Shown: positions 33,602 through 42,482 of the stretch, piece after piece | Numbering within the stretch: position 1 is the stretch's first letter | How the letters are laid out: each line of letters opens with the position of its first letter | DNA from: Rhizobium chutanense | GTDB lineage: Bacteria; Pseudomonadota; Alphaproteobacteria; Rhizobiales; Rhizobiaceae | Direction of reading: 5' to 3' | Assembly: GCF_002531935.1 (NCBI RefSeq) | Contig: NZ_NWSV01000011.1 | Location: 109,977-173,976, forward strand | Length of the DNA stretch: 64,000 nucleotides | The notes under the pieces: generated by a model | Told to the model about the DNA's origin: nothing | What the model saw: only the letters and a program-made list of their open reading frames with translations | Database searches by the model: none | Position numbers and translations under genes: made by a program

Positions 33602-34434
33602 GGATCGCCGGACGCAAAGTCACCCTCAAGACGGTCCTGCTCTATGCCATCGTGATCACGGTGACGCTGGTGATGCTGATGCCCTTTGCCTGGATGCTCT
33701 CGGCATCGCTGAAGCTCAGCCGCGACGTCTTCGCCTTCCCGATCGAGTGGATACCGTCTGAGCCGCAATGGCAGAATTACGTGGAGATCTGGACGAAGAT
33801 CCCGCTTGCGCTTTTCATCTACAACACCTCGAAGCTGACGATCATCGTCACGCTGCTGCAGCTCTTGACCTCCAGTTTTGCGGCCTATGCCTTCGCCAAG
33901 CTGAATTTCCCCTACAAGAACACACTGTTCCTCGGCTATATCGCCACGATCGCCATGCCCTGGCAGGTCTATATGGTGCCGCAGTTCCTGCTGATGCGCG
34001 AGTTCGGCCTCAACAACACGCATCTGGCGCTAATTTGCCTGCAGGCCTTCACCGCCTTCGGCGTCTTTCTGATGCGGCAGTTCTATATGTCGATCCCGAC
34101 AGAGCTTTGCGAAGCGGCCCGCATCGACGGCATGAACGAATACCAGATCTGGGCGCGCATCATGCTGCCGCTATCGAAGCCCGCGCTGTCGACGCTGACG
34201 ATCTTCACTTTCGTCACCACCTGGAACGATTTCCTCGGGCCGATGATCTATCTCACCAAGACCGAGCTGAAGACCGTGCAGATCGGCCTGCGCATGTTCA
34301 TCTCGCAATATTCGGCCGAATACGGGCTGATCATGGCGGCCTCCGTCGTCGCCCTCGTTCCGGTTCTCGTCGTCTTCCTCTCTCTCCAGCGCTTCTTCGT
34401 CGAAGGCATCGCCTCGACGGGACTGAAGGGTTAA
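33598..34434 (+). CDS. Carbohydrate ABC transporter permease, MalG/UgpE type
   Basis: 278-aa permease with six hydrophobic segments and EAA loop CEAARIDGMNEYQIWARIMLP. It overlaps the preceding permease by four bases (ATGA) and is followed four bases later by the GH88 gene, so transport and hydrolysis of the product are co-expressed. Confidence 0.92.
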   Translation: MRIAGRKVTLKTVLLYAIVITVTLVMLMPFAWMLSASLKLSRDVFAFPIEWIPSEPQWQNYVEIWTKIPLALFIYNTSKLTIIVTLLQLLTSSFAAYAFAKLNFPYKNTLFLGYIATIAMPWQVYMVPQFLLMREFGLNNTHLALICLQAFTAFGVFLMRQFYMSIPTELCEAARIDGMNEYQIWARIMLPLSKPALSTLTIFTFVTTWNDFLGPMIYLTKTELKTVQIGLRMFISQYSAEYGLIMAASVVALVPVLVVFLSLQRFFVEGIASTGLKG

Positions 34435-34438
34435 ATCC

Positions 34439-35611
34439 ATGAACGCCGTTTCCTCCGTCGCCCCGCAGCCGATCACCGACGAAGAGGTCAAAGCTGCGCT
34501 CGATCTTGCCGTCGTGCAGATCCGGCGCAATCTTCCCGAGTTCACCTACGCCGCGCAGAACCATTCCAGCGTCGGCAATTTCTATCCGGCCGTGGCGAAC
34601 ACCCAATGGACTGCCGGCTTTTGGCCGGGCGAGCTGTGGCTCGCCTTCGAGCATAGCGGCGACCCGGTTTTCCGCCATGCCGCGCAGATCCAGGTCCAGT
34701 CCTTCCTGCACCGGATCGTCAATCGCATCGAGACCGACCATCATGATATGGGCTTTCTCTATTCGCCCTCCTGCATTGCCGCCTGGAAGCTCGTCGGCGA
34801 CGAGGACGGCCGCAGGGCGGCGATCCTCGCCGCCGACCAGCTGATCGAACGCTTCCAGCCGATCGGCCAGTTCATCCAGGCCTGGGGCCAGAAGGGCAAG
34901 GCGGAGGAATATCGCTATATCATCGACTGCCTGTTGAACCTGCCGCTGCTCTACTGGGCAAGCCGCGAGACCGGCGATCCGAAATATCGTGAGATCGCGC
35001 TCACGCACGCCCGCACCACGCTCGCTAATTCGGTGCGGCCTGACGATTCCACCTACCACACCTTCTACATGGACCCGGTCACCGGAGCGCCGGTGCGCGG
35101 CGCCACCAAGCAGGGCTACCGGGACGACAGCGCCTGGGCGCGCGGCCAGGCCTGGAGTATCGCAGGCATGGCGCTTTCCTATCGCTACGAGCGGATCGAC
35201 GAATATCGCCAAACCTTCGACCGGCTGCTCGCCTTCTATCTCAACCGGCTGCCGGCCGACATGGTGCCCTATTGGGATCTCGTCTTTTCAGACGGCGACG
35301 GCGAGCCCCGCGACAGCTCTTCGGCCTCGATCACCGCCTGCGGCCTGCTCGAAATGGCCGATCTCGTCGACGCCGAAGCCGCCGAGCGCTACCGGACGTT
35401 GGCGCGACGGATGATGAAGAGCCTTGCCGACCACTATGCGGTCAAGGACCCCACGATCTCGAACGGGCTGGTGCTGCACGCCACCTATTCGAAGAAATCG
35501 CCCTTCAACACCTGCCGTGGCGAGGGCGTCGATGAATGCGTCTCCTGGGGAGATTATTATTACATGGAAGCTTTGACGCGGCTGTCGCGCCGCTGGTCTT
35601 CCTATTGGTGA
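34439..35611 (+). CDS. Glycoside hydrolase family 88, unsaturated glucuronyl hydrolase
   Basis: 390-aa (alpha/alpha)6 enzyme that hydrates the vinyl-ether of 4,5-unsaturated uronic acid residues and so releases them from lyase products. Key residues are visible: Asp103 in HHDMGF, Asp163 in IIDCLLN, and GYRDDSAWARGQAW (226-239). No signal peptide. Its place between permease and ATPase genes ties it to imported unsaturated oligosaccharides; the heparinase-type lyase on the other strand would make more of them inside the cell. Confidence 0.92.
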   Translation: MNAVSSVAPQPITDEEVKAALDLAVVQIRRNLPEFTYAAQNHSSVGNFYPAVANTQWTAGFWPGELWLAFEHSGDPVFRHAAQIQVQSFLHRIVNRIETDHHDMGFLYSPSCIAAWKLVGDEDGRRAAILAADQLIERFQPIGQFIQAWGQKGKAEEYRYIIDCLLNLPLLYWASRETGDPKYREIALTHARTTLANSVRPDDSTYHTFYMDPVTGAPVRGATKQGYRDDSAWARGQAWSIAGMALSYRYERIDEYRQTFDRLLAFYLNRLPADMVPYWDLVFSDGDGEPRDSSSASITACGLLEMADLVDAEAAERYRTLARRMMKSLADHYAVKDPTISNGLVLHATYSKKSPFNTCRGEGVDECVSWGDYYYMEALTRLSRRWSSYW

Positions 35612-35626
35612 CGTCAGGAGGACCCG

Positions 35627-36736
35627 ATGGCCAGCATTTCTCTTAAAGAGCTGAACAAATCCTACGGTGCGCTCACCGTCGTTCACGACATCGATCTCGA
35701 AATTGCGGATAAGGAATTCATCATCCTGGTCGGCCCCTCCGGCTGCGGTAAATCGACGACGCTCCGGATGATCGCCGGCCTCGAGGAAATCTCCGGCGGC
35801 GAACTCCGGATCGGCGGCGACGTGATGAACGACGTCCCCTCCAAGGACCGGGATATTGCCATGGTGTTCCAGAACTATGCGCTCTATCCGCATATGACCG
35901 TCTACAAGAACATGGCCTTCGGGCTGCAGCTCCGAAAGGTGTCGCGCGATTTCATCGATGCTCAGGTGCAGGACGCGGCGAAGATCCTCGACATCACCCA
36001 TCTCCTCAACCGCAAGCCGAAGGCGCTTTCGGGCGGGCAGCGCCAGCGCGTGGCACTCGGCCGCGCCATGGTGCGCAATCCGGCCGTGTTCCTGCTCGAC
36101 GAGCCGCTTTCCAACCTCGACGCCAAGCTGCGCGGCACGATGCGCTCTGAGATCACCAAGCTGCATAAGCGGCTCAACGCCACCTTCATCTATGTCACCC
36201 ACGACCAGGTGGAGGCCATGACCATGGCCGACCGCATCGTCGTCATGAAGGACGGTCACATCCAGCAGGTCGATACGCCGCAGAAGCTCTACGACCATCC
36301 CGTCAACATGTTCGTCGCCGGCTTCATCGGGGCACCGCAGATGAACATGCTGCCCTCGACCATCCTGCGCCGGGGCGACGGCTATGTCGCGGTCTTCGAC
36401 GGAAGGGAATTGCCGCTGCCAGCCCATTTCGACAAGAGCCGGATCGCGCCCTATGAGGGCCGCGAACTGGTGCTCGGCATCCGGCCGGAGAATTTCCACG
36501 AACTGCCGCCGGCCGACATCCCGGCCGAAAATCTGGCGCCGCTCAAGGCGGTGGTGGAGCTTGCCGAGCCCATGGGCTCGGAAGTGCACCTGAACATGGT
36601 GGCGGGCGGCCGCAATCTCATCGCCCGCGTGTCGCCGCGCTTCCGGCCCGATATCGGCGAAGAGGCGACGCTGGTCGCCGACATGAGCAATGCGCAGTTG
36701 TTCGACAAGGAAACGGAACGCTCGATTCTTTACTGA
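35627..36736 (+). CDS. Carbohydrate ABC transporter ATP-binding protein (UgpC/MsmK type)
   Basis: 369-aa ATPase: Walker A GPSGCGKSTT (about 37-46), signature LSGGQRQRVALG, Walker B VFLLDEPLSNLDAKLR, and a C-terminal TOBE domain (about 285-365) such as sugar importers carry (LVLGIRPENF). It belongs to the surrounding permeases and could also serve the fucoside importer, which lacks its own ATPase. Confidence 0.93.
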   Translation: MASISLKELNKSYGALTVVHDIDLEIADKEFIILVGPSGCGKSTTLRMIAGLEEISGGELRIGGDVMNDVPSKDRDIAMVFQNYALYPHMTVYKNMAFGLQLRKVSRDFIDAQVQDAAKILDITHLLNRKPKALSGGQRQRVALGRAMVRNPAVFLLDEPLSNLDAKLRGTMRSEITKLHKRLNATFIYVTHDQVEAMTMADRIVVMKDGHIQQVDTPQKLYDHPVNMFVAGFIGAPQMNMLPSTILRRGDGYVAVFDGRELPLPAHFDKSRIAPYEGRELVLGIRPENFHELPPADIPAENLAPLKAVVELAEPMGSEVHLNMVAGGRNLIARVSPRFRPDIGEEATLVADMSNAQLFDKETERSILY

Positions 36737-36756
36737 GGCGCCTCTGGGAGACGGCC

Positions 36757-37491
36757 ATGCAGTGGTTGCGGGATATGTGGACGAAAGAGGGGCCGGGCAT
36801 TCAGAAGGATGCACCTGCAAAGACCGGCCTTGCCCTCTTCGCCGACATCCTCGTCCGCGAATGGTGGGAGACGGTCAAGCTGAACGTCCTGTTCCTGCTG
36901 GCATCGCTCCTCGTTGTGACGCTGCCGGCAGCACTCGCCGCCATGGCGCGCGTCTCGGTCGCCTTCGTCGAAGATCGCAACACCTATCTCCTCAGGGACT
37001 TCACGGAAGCATTCCGGCGCTACTTCTGGCGCGCCACCGCCTGGGGCCTCGCCTTGGCAGGCGCGCTTGCCATCGGCGTCCATGCGATCATCACCTATGC
37101 CGCCGGCGCGCGCGACAATCTGATGCTTGCCGCACCGCTGGCGATCGCGCTTGTCGCGACCACTTTCCTCACTGTGCTCGCCGGCCATCTCATCGTGCTG
37201 ATGGTGATGCGCGACCTGCCGGCGCTACGGCTCTTGCGCCTCGCCGCGCTCGCCTCCGTCGTCCGCCCCCTCCCGGCGCTTGCAGCGCTTGCCTTCAACG
37301 CCGCCCTTTGGCTGGCGCATATCCTCTTCTATCCGGTTTCCGTGTTCATGCCGGCGACCTTCAATTTTTCACTCGGAATGTTCGCCGTCGCATTCGGCGT
37401 CCATCGGGCGGCAGTGATGGTTCTGGCCTTGCCGGAGGTCGCGCAGCCGCACCGTAAACGGCATGCACCAAACGCATCACGAAACAACTGA
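36757..37491 (+). CDS. DUF624 (YesL-like) membrane protein
   Basis: 244-aa protein with about six hydrophobic segments. The DUF624 pattern is seen in a tryptophan/phenylalanine-rich junction (YFWRATAWGLALAGA) and a central MVMRDLP loop. YesL-like proteins are usually encoded beside ABC importers for pectin or complex-glycan fragments in Firmicutes, and this copy has the same neighbourhood in a proteobacterium. Function unknown; a helper of the importer is inferred. Confidence 0.75.
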   Translation: MQWLRDMWTKEGPGIQKDAPAKTGLALFADILVREWWETVKLNVLFLLASLLVVTLPAALAAMARVSVAFVEDRNTYLLRDFTEAFRRYFWRATAWGLALAGALAIGVHAIITYAAGARDNLMLAAPLAIALVATTFLTVLAGHLIVLMVMRDLPALRLLRLAALASVVRPLPALAALAFNAALWLAHILFYPVSVFMPATFNFSLGMFAVAFGVHRAAVMVLALPEVAQPHRKRHAPNASRNN

Positions 37492-37522
37492 TCCAGAGAC
37501 GATCCAGGGAAGGAGAACAGGA

Positions 37523-38797
37523 ATGGTTTTGGAGAAATTCGGGAGGACGATGAAACTTGCCGTGGCGGGTTTCACCTTGGCCGCGGCCACCGCCGGCGCA
37601 GGACTTGCTGAGGATGCCGTGACGCTCAAATGGGCTTTGTGGGACTGGGACAAAACAGCCTATTACAAGCCGCTGATCGAGGCTTATCAGGCCAAGCATC
37701 CCAACGTGAAGTTCGAACCGATGGATCTCGGCTCGCAGGACTATCAGCAGATGATCTCGACGCAGCTGACCGGCGGCTCGAAGGACATCGACATCGTCAC
37801 CGTCAAGGACGTGCCGGGCTATACCAACCTGGTACGCGCCGGCAACATCGCCGACCTCAGCGGCTTCGTGAAGGATCAGAAGATCGATCCGGCTCCCTAT
37901 GGCGGCCTGATCGAAGAACTGACCATCGACGGCAAGATCTATTCGATACCCTTCCGCTCCGATTTCTGGGTCGTCTATTACAACAAGGATATTTTCGACA
38001 AGGCGGGCGTGCCCTATCCGGCGAATGACATGACCTGGGCGCAGTTCGATGCCACCGCCGAGAAGCTTGCCGGCGGCATGGGCACCAATAAGACCTATGG
38101 CGCGCTGCTGCACACCTGGCGATCGACCGTCCAGCTGCCCGGCATCCTCGACGGAAAACACACGCTCGTCGACGGCGACTATGCCTTCCTCAAGCCCTGG
38201 TACGAGAGAGCGCTCACCCTGCAGAAGGACGGCGCCATCCCCTCCTACGCCTTCCTGAAAACATCGAACACGCATTATTCGGCGCTGTTCTTCAACGGCA
38301 CGATCGGCATGCTGCCGATGGGAACCTGGTTCGTCGGCACCCAGATCGCCAAGGTGAAGTCGGGTGAATCGAAGAGCAAGAACTGGGGCATCGTGAAGTT
38401 CCCGCATCCTGAGGGCGTTGCGGCCGGCACGACGGCGGCGCAGATTTCGGGACTGGCGGTCAACGCCAACTCCGAACACAAGGAAGCCGCACTCGATTTC
38501 ATCAAGTTCGTCACCGGTCCCGAGGGCGCGGCCGTCATCGCGTCGACGGGCACCTTCCCCGCGCTCAAGACCGCTGACGTCAGCGCCAAGATCGCGGCAA
38601 CGCCCGGCTTCCCGGAAGACGCGGCCAGCAAGGACGCACTGATACCGTCGAAGGCCTATCTGGAAATGGCGGTCAACCCGAACGCCGCCAAGATCGAGGT
38701 GGTGCTCAACCGTGCGCATGACGCGATCATGACCGACAACACCTCCATCGACGACGGGCTGAAGGAAATGACCGAGGGCGTGAAGGCCATCAAGTAG
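37523..38797 (+). CDS. Extracellular solute-binding protein, family 1 (uronate-oligosaccharide importer)
   Basis: 424-aa periplasmic sugar-binding protein. AAGGAG eight bases before the ATG at 37523 supports this start. Signal peptide with core LAVAGFTLAAATAGAGLA, cleavage before EDAVTL. Mature signatures: YQAKHPNVKFEPM, YSIPFRSDFWVVYYNKDIFDKAGV and GMLPMGTWFVGTQI. It is the fourth transporter gene of the operon and is followed by a hairpin and the DUF2264 gene. Confidence 0.9.
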   Translation: MVLEKFGRTMKLAVAGFTLAAATAGAGLAEDAVTLKWALWDWDKTAYYKPLIEAYQAKHPNVKFEPMDLGSQDYQQMISTQLTGGSKDIDIVTVKDVPGYTNLVRAGNIADLSGFVKDQKIDPAPYGGLIEELTIDGKIYSIPFRSDFWVVYYNKDIFDKAGVPYPANDMTWAQFDATAEKLAGGMGTNKTYGALLHTWRSTVQLPGILDGKHTLVDGDYAFLKPWYERALTLQKDGAIPSYAFLKTSNTHYSALFFNGTIGMLPMGTWFVGTQIAKVKSGESKSKNWGIVKFPHPEGVAAGTTAAQISGLAVNANSEHKEAALDFIKFVTGPEGAAVIASTGTFPALKTADVSAKIAATPGFPEDAASKDALIPSKAYLEMAVNPNAAKIEVVLNRAHDAIMTDNTSIDDGLKEMTEGVKAIK

Positions 38798-38815
38798 GCC
38801 CTGCGAGATACTGAC

Positions 38816-38843
38816 GGCCGCGGCCTGTTACCTGTCCGCGGCC
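38816..38843 (+). terminator. Stem-loop after the binding-protein gene
   Basis: GGCCGCGG (38816-38823) pairs with CCGCGGCC (38836-38843). No T-run follows, so it more likely acts as a mRNA stabiliser or partial attenuator ahead of the DUF2264 gene. Confidence 0.5.
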
Positions 38844-38874
38844 GGTTCTGTTCCTATGAATTTCGAGCCTGATA

Positions 38875-40725
38875 ATGATATATGATCCCACCCGGGCCAA
38901 TCCGCTTTTCGGCAATCCATTGACGACCCGCGACGACCTCGCCAAGGCCGTCATCGACCTGTTCACGCCGCTCCTGCCGTATTTTTCCGAAGGCGGCGCC
39001 CGCGTGCGCCTGGGTGCAGCCGGAGCGATCTTCGATCGGGCGGCCGCGGATCTGGAGGGGTTTGCCCGGCCGCTCTGGGGCATCGTTCCCCTTGCTGCCG
39101 GCGGCGGCCATTTTCCGCACTGGGATCTTTATCGGCGCGGCTTGGCAAACGGGACCAATCGCGCCCATCCCGAATATTGGGGCGATCTTGCCGACCGCAA
39201 CCAGCGGCTGGTCGAGCTCGCCGCCGTCGGCTTTGCCCTGGCGCTCGTCCCCGAGTACATTTGGGATCCGCTCGACGACAGTGAGAAGAAGACGGTCGCC
39301 GCCTATCTGCTTGCGGCGCGTGAACTGGAATTCATCGACAACAATTGGAAATTCTTCCGCGTCCTGATCGATCTCGGGCTGGAGCGCGTCGGTGTGGCAT
39401 TCGACCACGGCAAAACCGTCGCCTATCTCGGCGAACTGGAAGCCTTCGACCTCGGCGAAGGCTGGTATCGCGACGGGCCGGTGCGGCGGGTCGATCATTA
39501 CATCCCCTTCGCCATGCATTTCTACGGCCTGATCTACACCGTGCTGGCGCGCGGCGACGAAGAGCGCAAGGAGCGGTTCCGCGATCGTGCCCGGATCTTC
39601 GCCGGGGATATCCGCCATTGGTTCGGCCCGGATGGCGCAGCCCTCGCCTTCGGCCGGAGCCAGACCTACCGCTTCGCGGCCGGCGGCTTCTGGGGCGCGC
39701 TGGCCTTCGCAGGGCTCGAAGCGCTGCCCTGGGCTGAGGTCAAAGGTTACTACATGCGCCATATCCGTTGGTGGTCGGCGATGCCGATTGCGGACCGCGA
39801 CGGTGTTCTCTCCGTCGGCTATGGCTATCCGAACCTTTTCATGAGCGAGAGCTACAACTCGCCCGGTTCTCCCTATTGGGCGCTGAAATTCTTCCTGCCG
39901 CTCGCCCTTCCCCACGACCATCCCTTCTGGACCGCCGCGGAGGCGCCGCAGCCGGAATTTCCGAAGCCGGTGGCGTTGAAGCCGGCGGGCATGGTCGCCA
40001 TGCACACGCCGGGAAACGTCGTCGTGCTCTCCTCCGGCCAGCAGCACGACAAGATGCTCGGCGCAAACGAGAAATATTCGAAATTCGTCTACTCCACCCG
40101 CTATGCCTTCAACATCGAGGCCGACGACCGGAATTTTGCGGCCGCCAGCTTCGACGGCATGCTCGGCCTTTCCGATGACGGCGTCCATTTTCGCATGCGC
40201 GAAACCATGGAAGAGGCGCTGATCGCAGGCGACCGGCTCTATTCGCGCTGGCGCCCCTGGAGCGATGTCGTCATCGAGACCTGGCTGCTTCCGGCTAACC
40301 CCTGGCACATCCGCATCCACCGCATCGCCACGCCGCGTGCGCTGAGCACCATCGAGGGCGGCTTTGCGATCGAACGCGCCGACTTCAATGCCGATCGATC
40401 CGATGTGAGAGAAGGCCGCGCCGTCTGGTACGGACAAACCGATGTCAGCGCGATCGTGGATCTGTCGCCCGATCCGAGGGCCGGCCATGCGATGAGCCCG
40501 ATCCCGAACACCAACCTCATCCACGCCAAGACCCTGCTGCCGCAACTGCGCGGTAACATCGCCCCCGGAACCACAATAATCGTGACCGCGGCAATGGCGC
40601 TGCCCAGCCGAGAGAACTGGGCAGAGGCGCTCGACTACCCGCCGGCCTGCCCTCGCCTCGATGAGGTGGAGCGGCTCTTTCGAGAGAACGGCAGCCGGGT
40701 GCCGGCCTTCGCTCTCCGGCAATGA
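38875..40725 (+). CDS. DUF2264 domain protein (putative glycan-active enzyme)
   Basis: 616-aa protein; family signatures include GGHFPHWDLYRRGLANGTNRAHPEYWGD (about 75-105) and a toroid-like alpha-helical first half, with a beta-rich second half (about 370-600). No signal peptide. No clear ribosome-binding site precedes the ATG at 38875. DUF2264 proteins are found in glycan-utilisation loci and are thought to resemble lyase or hydrolase toroids, but no activity is established as far as I know. Last gene of the uronate-oligosaccharide operon. Confidence 0.75.
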   Translation: MIYDPTRANPLFGNPLTTRDDLAKAVIDLFTPLLPYFSEGGARVRLGAAGAIFDRAAADLEGFARPLWGIVPLAAGGGHFPHWDLYRRGLANGTNRAHPEYWGDLADRNQRLVELAAVGFALALVPEYIWDPLDDSEKKTVAAYLLAARELEFIDNNWKFFRVLIDLGLERVGVAFDHGKTVAYLGELEAFDLGEGWYRDGPVRRVDHYIPFAMHFYGLIYTVLARGDEERKERFRDRARIFAGDIRHWFGPDGAALAFGRSQTYRFAAGGFWGALAFAGLEALPWAEVKGYYMRHIRWWSAMPIADRDGVLSVGYGYPNLFMSESYNSPGSPYWALKFFLPLALPHDHPFWTAAEAPQPEFPKPVALKPAGMVAMHTPGNVVVLSSGQQHDKMLGANEKYSKFVYSTRYAFNIEADDRNFAAASFDGMLGLSDDGVHFRMRETMEEALIAGDRLYSRWRPWSDVVIETWLLPANPWHIRIHRIATPRALSTIEGGFAIERADFNADRSDVREGRAVWYGQTDVSAIVDLSPDPRAGHAMSPIPNTNLIHAKTLLPQLRGNIAPGTTIIVTAAMALPSRENWAEALDYPPACPRLDEVERLFRENGSRVPAFALRQ

Positions 40726-41060
40726 CTTGCGATCGGGTTTTGAGCATGAGCTCGAGACCCACTGAAACACAGCCAGCCGTCCCTGCCTGAGGTTTTGCGC
40801 ATCCATCAAATGCTTGCGGAAGAATGCCAGCACGTCAGCATTGAATTGCCTGTGGAGCGCGGTGCGGTCGACGTCTGGTCAACGCCATCAACCGCATTCA
40901 ATTTAGCTGCGCATAATATTTTTGAATTACTCGATAGTTACATTTACATCTTCAGCTAATGAATAAGAAAAACCCGTTCTTCGCAACATTGCTGTAATGA
41001 AATCCGTCAAAACGCAGCAGCTACTCGGCTTTCAGTTGGAGATCTTGAGAGGAGGACGCA
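40726..41060. other. Intergenic region, 335 bp
   Basis: AT-rich from about 40880 on, likely holding the promoter of the gene at 41061. On the minus strand, about 40800-40878, an open frame reads PDVDRTALHRQFNADVLAFFRKHL, which resembles the end of an alpha/beta-hydrolase; the reading frame then runs into the antisense of DUF2264. A decayed gene end is possible but unproven. No RNA gene or further repeat was seen. Confidence 0.4.
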
Positions 41061-41324
41061 ATGCCTACCATAATGGTCTGTCACGATGTCAAAGACACGA
41101 AACACTGGCTCACTTCACCCATCCGCAAACAAGTATTGGAACCCGTCGGCGTCACCAACATTCGCACGTTTACAGATCCTCAAGCGTCCAACCACGTTGG
41201 TCTGGTCATGGATGTTACAGACATGGAAAAGTTGATGGCCTTCATGCAGACCCAGGCTGCGGCCGATGCCATGGCAAGTGACGGCGTCTTGCCCGAGACC
41301 ATGATGTTCCTGGTTCAATCGTAA
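41061..41324 (+). CDS. Small dimeric alpha/beta-barrel-like protein (first of tandem pair)
   Basis: 87-aa hypothetical protein with GAGGAGG eight bases before the start. The pattern MPTIMVCHDVKDTKHW, then a VTNIRTF strand, VGLVMDVTDM and a DGVLPETMMF ending fits a ferredoxin-like dimeric alpha/beta barrel. It resembles the next gene in the same order (IMV.H.V.D...W; GVT; GVL..P), so the two look like a tandem duplication. Function unknown. Confidence 0.7.
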   Translation: MPTIMVCHDVKDTKHWLTSPIRKQVLEPVGVTNIRTFTDPQASNHVGLVMDVTDMEKLMAFMQTQAAADAMASDGVLPETMMFLVQS

Positions 41325-41368
41325 CGCACATCGCCACGAGAGTTGGAAATGCAACGCGGGAGGATGAT

Positions 41369-41638
41369 ATGACAACGTTATTCGTGAGGCACGAAGTCTC
41401 CGACTATGTCGCCTGGCGCAAAGTGTATGATGCATTTCACCAGGTGCAGAAGGCCAATGGGGTGACGGCGCAAGCCGTTTATCGCGCCGTCGACAATCCG
41501 AACGACATTACCGTCACCCACGAGTTTGCCACGCTTGAAGCGGCTCAGGCCTTCAGCAAGCTGGACGAGTTGAAGTCGGCAATACGCACCGGCGGCGTGC
41601 TCGGCGCCCCGACGGTATGGTTTACCAACAAAACATAA
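41369..41638 (+). CDS. Small dimeric alpha/beta-barrel-like protein (second of tandem pair)
   Basis: 89-aa hypothetical protein starting MTTLFVRHEVSDYVAWRKVYD, with GGGAGGATG before it. Strands ITVTHEFAT and a GGVLGAPTVWF tail suggest the same fold as its neighbour at 41061-41324. This fold occurs in cyclases and ABM-type monooxygenases; no active-site residue was identified. It is followed by a GC-rich stem-loop and convergent genes. Confidence 0.7.
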   Translation: MTTLFVRHEVSDYVAWRKVYDAFHQVQKANGVTAQAVYRAVDNPNDITVTHEFATLEAAQAFSKLDELKSAIRTGGVLGAPTVWFTNKT

Positions 41639-41657
41639 AATCGGCCAAAACGACCTC

Positions 41658-41675
41658 CGCCGCTGCGCTGCGGCG
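41658..41675. terminator. Small stem-loop between convergent genes
   Basis: CGCCGC (41658-41663) pairs with GCGGCG (41670-41675) between the small alpha/beta-barrel gene and the convergent HD gene. Six-base stem, no T-run; weak. Confidence 0.3.
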
Positions 41676-41700
41676 AGTGGATCGCGATCGCTCCACGCTC

Positions 41701-42120
41701 CTATTGCCCGCTCCTGATATCGCGCAGGAGGTTCAGGCCGTGCTGGTATTTTTCCGTTTTCTGACCGGTTTGTTCGGCTTGCCGGAGATTGTCTTCGAGA
41801 TCGGCCTGTTTGACCGGCAGGGCCAGCGGATTTGATGCAGCACGTCTGACGAAGTCGTCGTCCGACTCGTCCTGTCGCCGTGTCAAAGCATCCACCGCTG
41901 AGATAATCGCCGACGGAAAGCCTTCCTCCCTCAGCCTGTCGAGTGTCCACCCGCTTCCCTTCTCGACGACGTCATGAAGGTAGGCGACCGTTCGGCTCTC
42001 GTCGCCGGAAACGAGAAGCGCCACCCGCTGGCAATGCTCGAAGAACGGCCGGCCGGTTTTATCAGCCTGCCCTTCATGCGCTTCGAGAGCGATTTGGATG
42101 GCGTGGTCGAGATGCTGCAT
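41701..42120 (-). CDS. Small HD-domain protein (RelA/SpoT hydrolase-like)
   Basis: 139-aa protein with the metal-binding HD signature AYLHDVVEKG (Asp near residue 50) and an upstream EHCQRVA His, the layout of the (p)ppGpp-hydrolase domain of SpoT. A nucleotidyltransferase domain is absent, so if active it would be a stand-alone hydrolase like MESH1-type small alarmone hydrolases; HD enzymes with other nucleotides are possible. It lies three bases after a DUF2934 gene in a cluster with stress-type promoters, which fits alarmone metabolism. Confidence 0.75.
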   Translation of the reverse strand: MQHLDHAIQIALEAHEGQADKTGRPFFEHCQRVALLVSGDESRTVAYLHDVVEKGSGWTLDRLREEGFPSAIISAVDALTRRQDESDDDFVRRAASNPLALPVKQADLEDNLRQAEQTGQKTEKYQHGLNLLRDIRSGQ

Positions 42121-42124
42121 GGGA

Positions 42125-42451
42125 TTACGGCCCCTCGGTCTTCCTGATCCTCCGCTGGGACGGTTTTTCGCCCGTCGTCATCTCCATATCAGGCACGCGG
42201 GTCCCGGCGAGCCGGCGGAACCTTGCCGGTCGCCGATCGAGATCGCCGCTCTCACCGGCGCGTTGAAGCAGCGCTGCATCATCCCTGTCGTCCTCATCGA
42301 GCATGTCCTGCAGCGTCTCATGCTCGTCCTCGCCGGCCAGTTCGTCGCAGGCTTGCAGCCAATGACGCTGGTCCGCGCCCTCCGGGCGGCCCTCGGCCTC
42401 CCAGATTTCGTAGGCACGGCGACGTATCTGCTCGTGCTTGTCTATAGCCAT
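42125..42451 (-). CDS. DUF2934 domain protein
   Basis: 108-aa protein starting at 42451, where AGGAG lies four bases upstream. The DUF2934 motif RRRAYEIWEAEGRPEGADQRHW (residues 11-32, broken here as RRAYEIWEAEGRPEG and ADQRHW) is at the N-terminus; the C-terminus is basic and acidic low-complexity. Such proteins are common in rhizobia near stress genes, function unknown. Same operon as the HD gene and the 84-aa gene. Confidence 0.85.
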   Translation of the reverse strand: MAIDKHEQIRRRAYEIWEAEGRPEGADQRHWLQACDELAGEDEHETLQDMLDEDDRDDAALLQRAGESGDLDRRPARFRRLAGTRVPDMEMTTGEKPSQRRIRKTEGP

Positions 42452-42482
42452 GATCTCCTCCAGGCACATTGGAATGAGCCGG

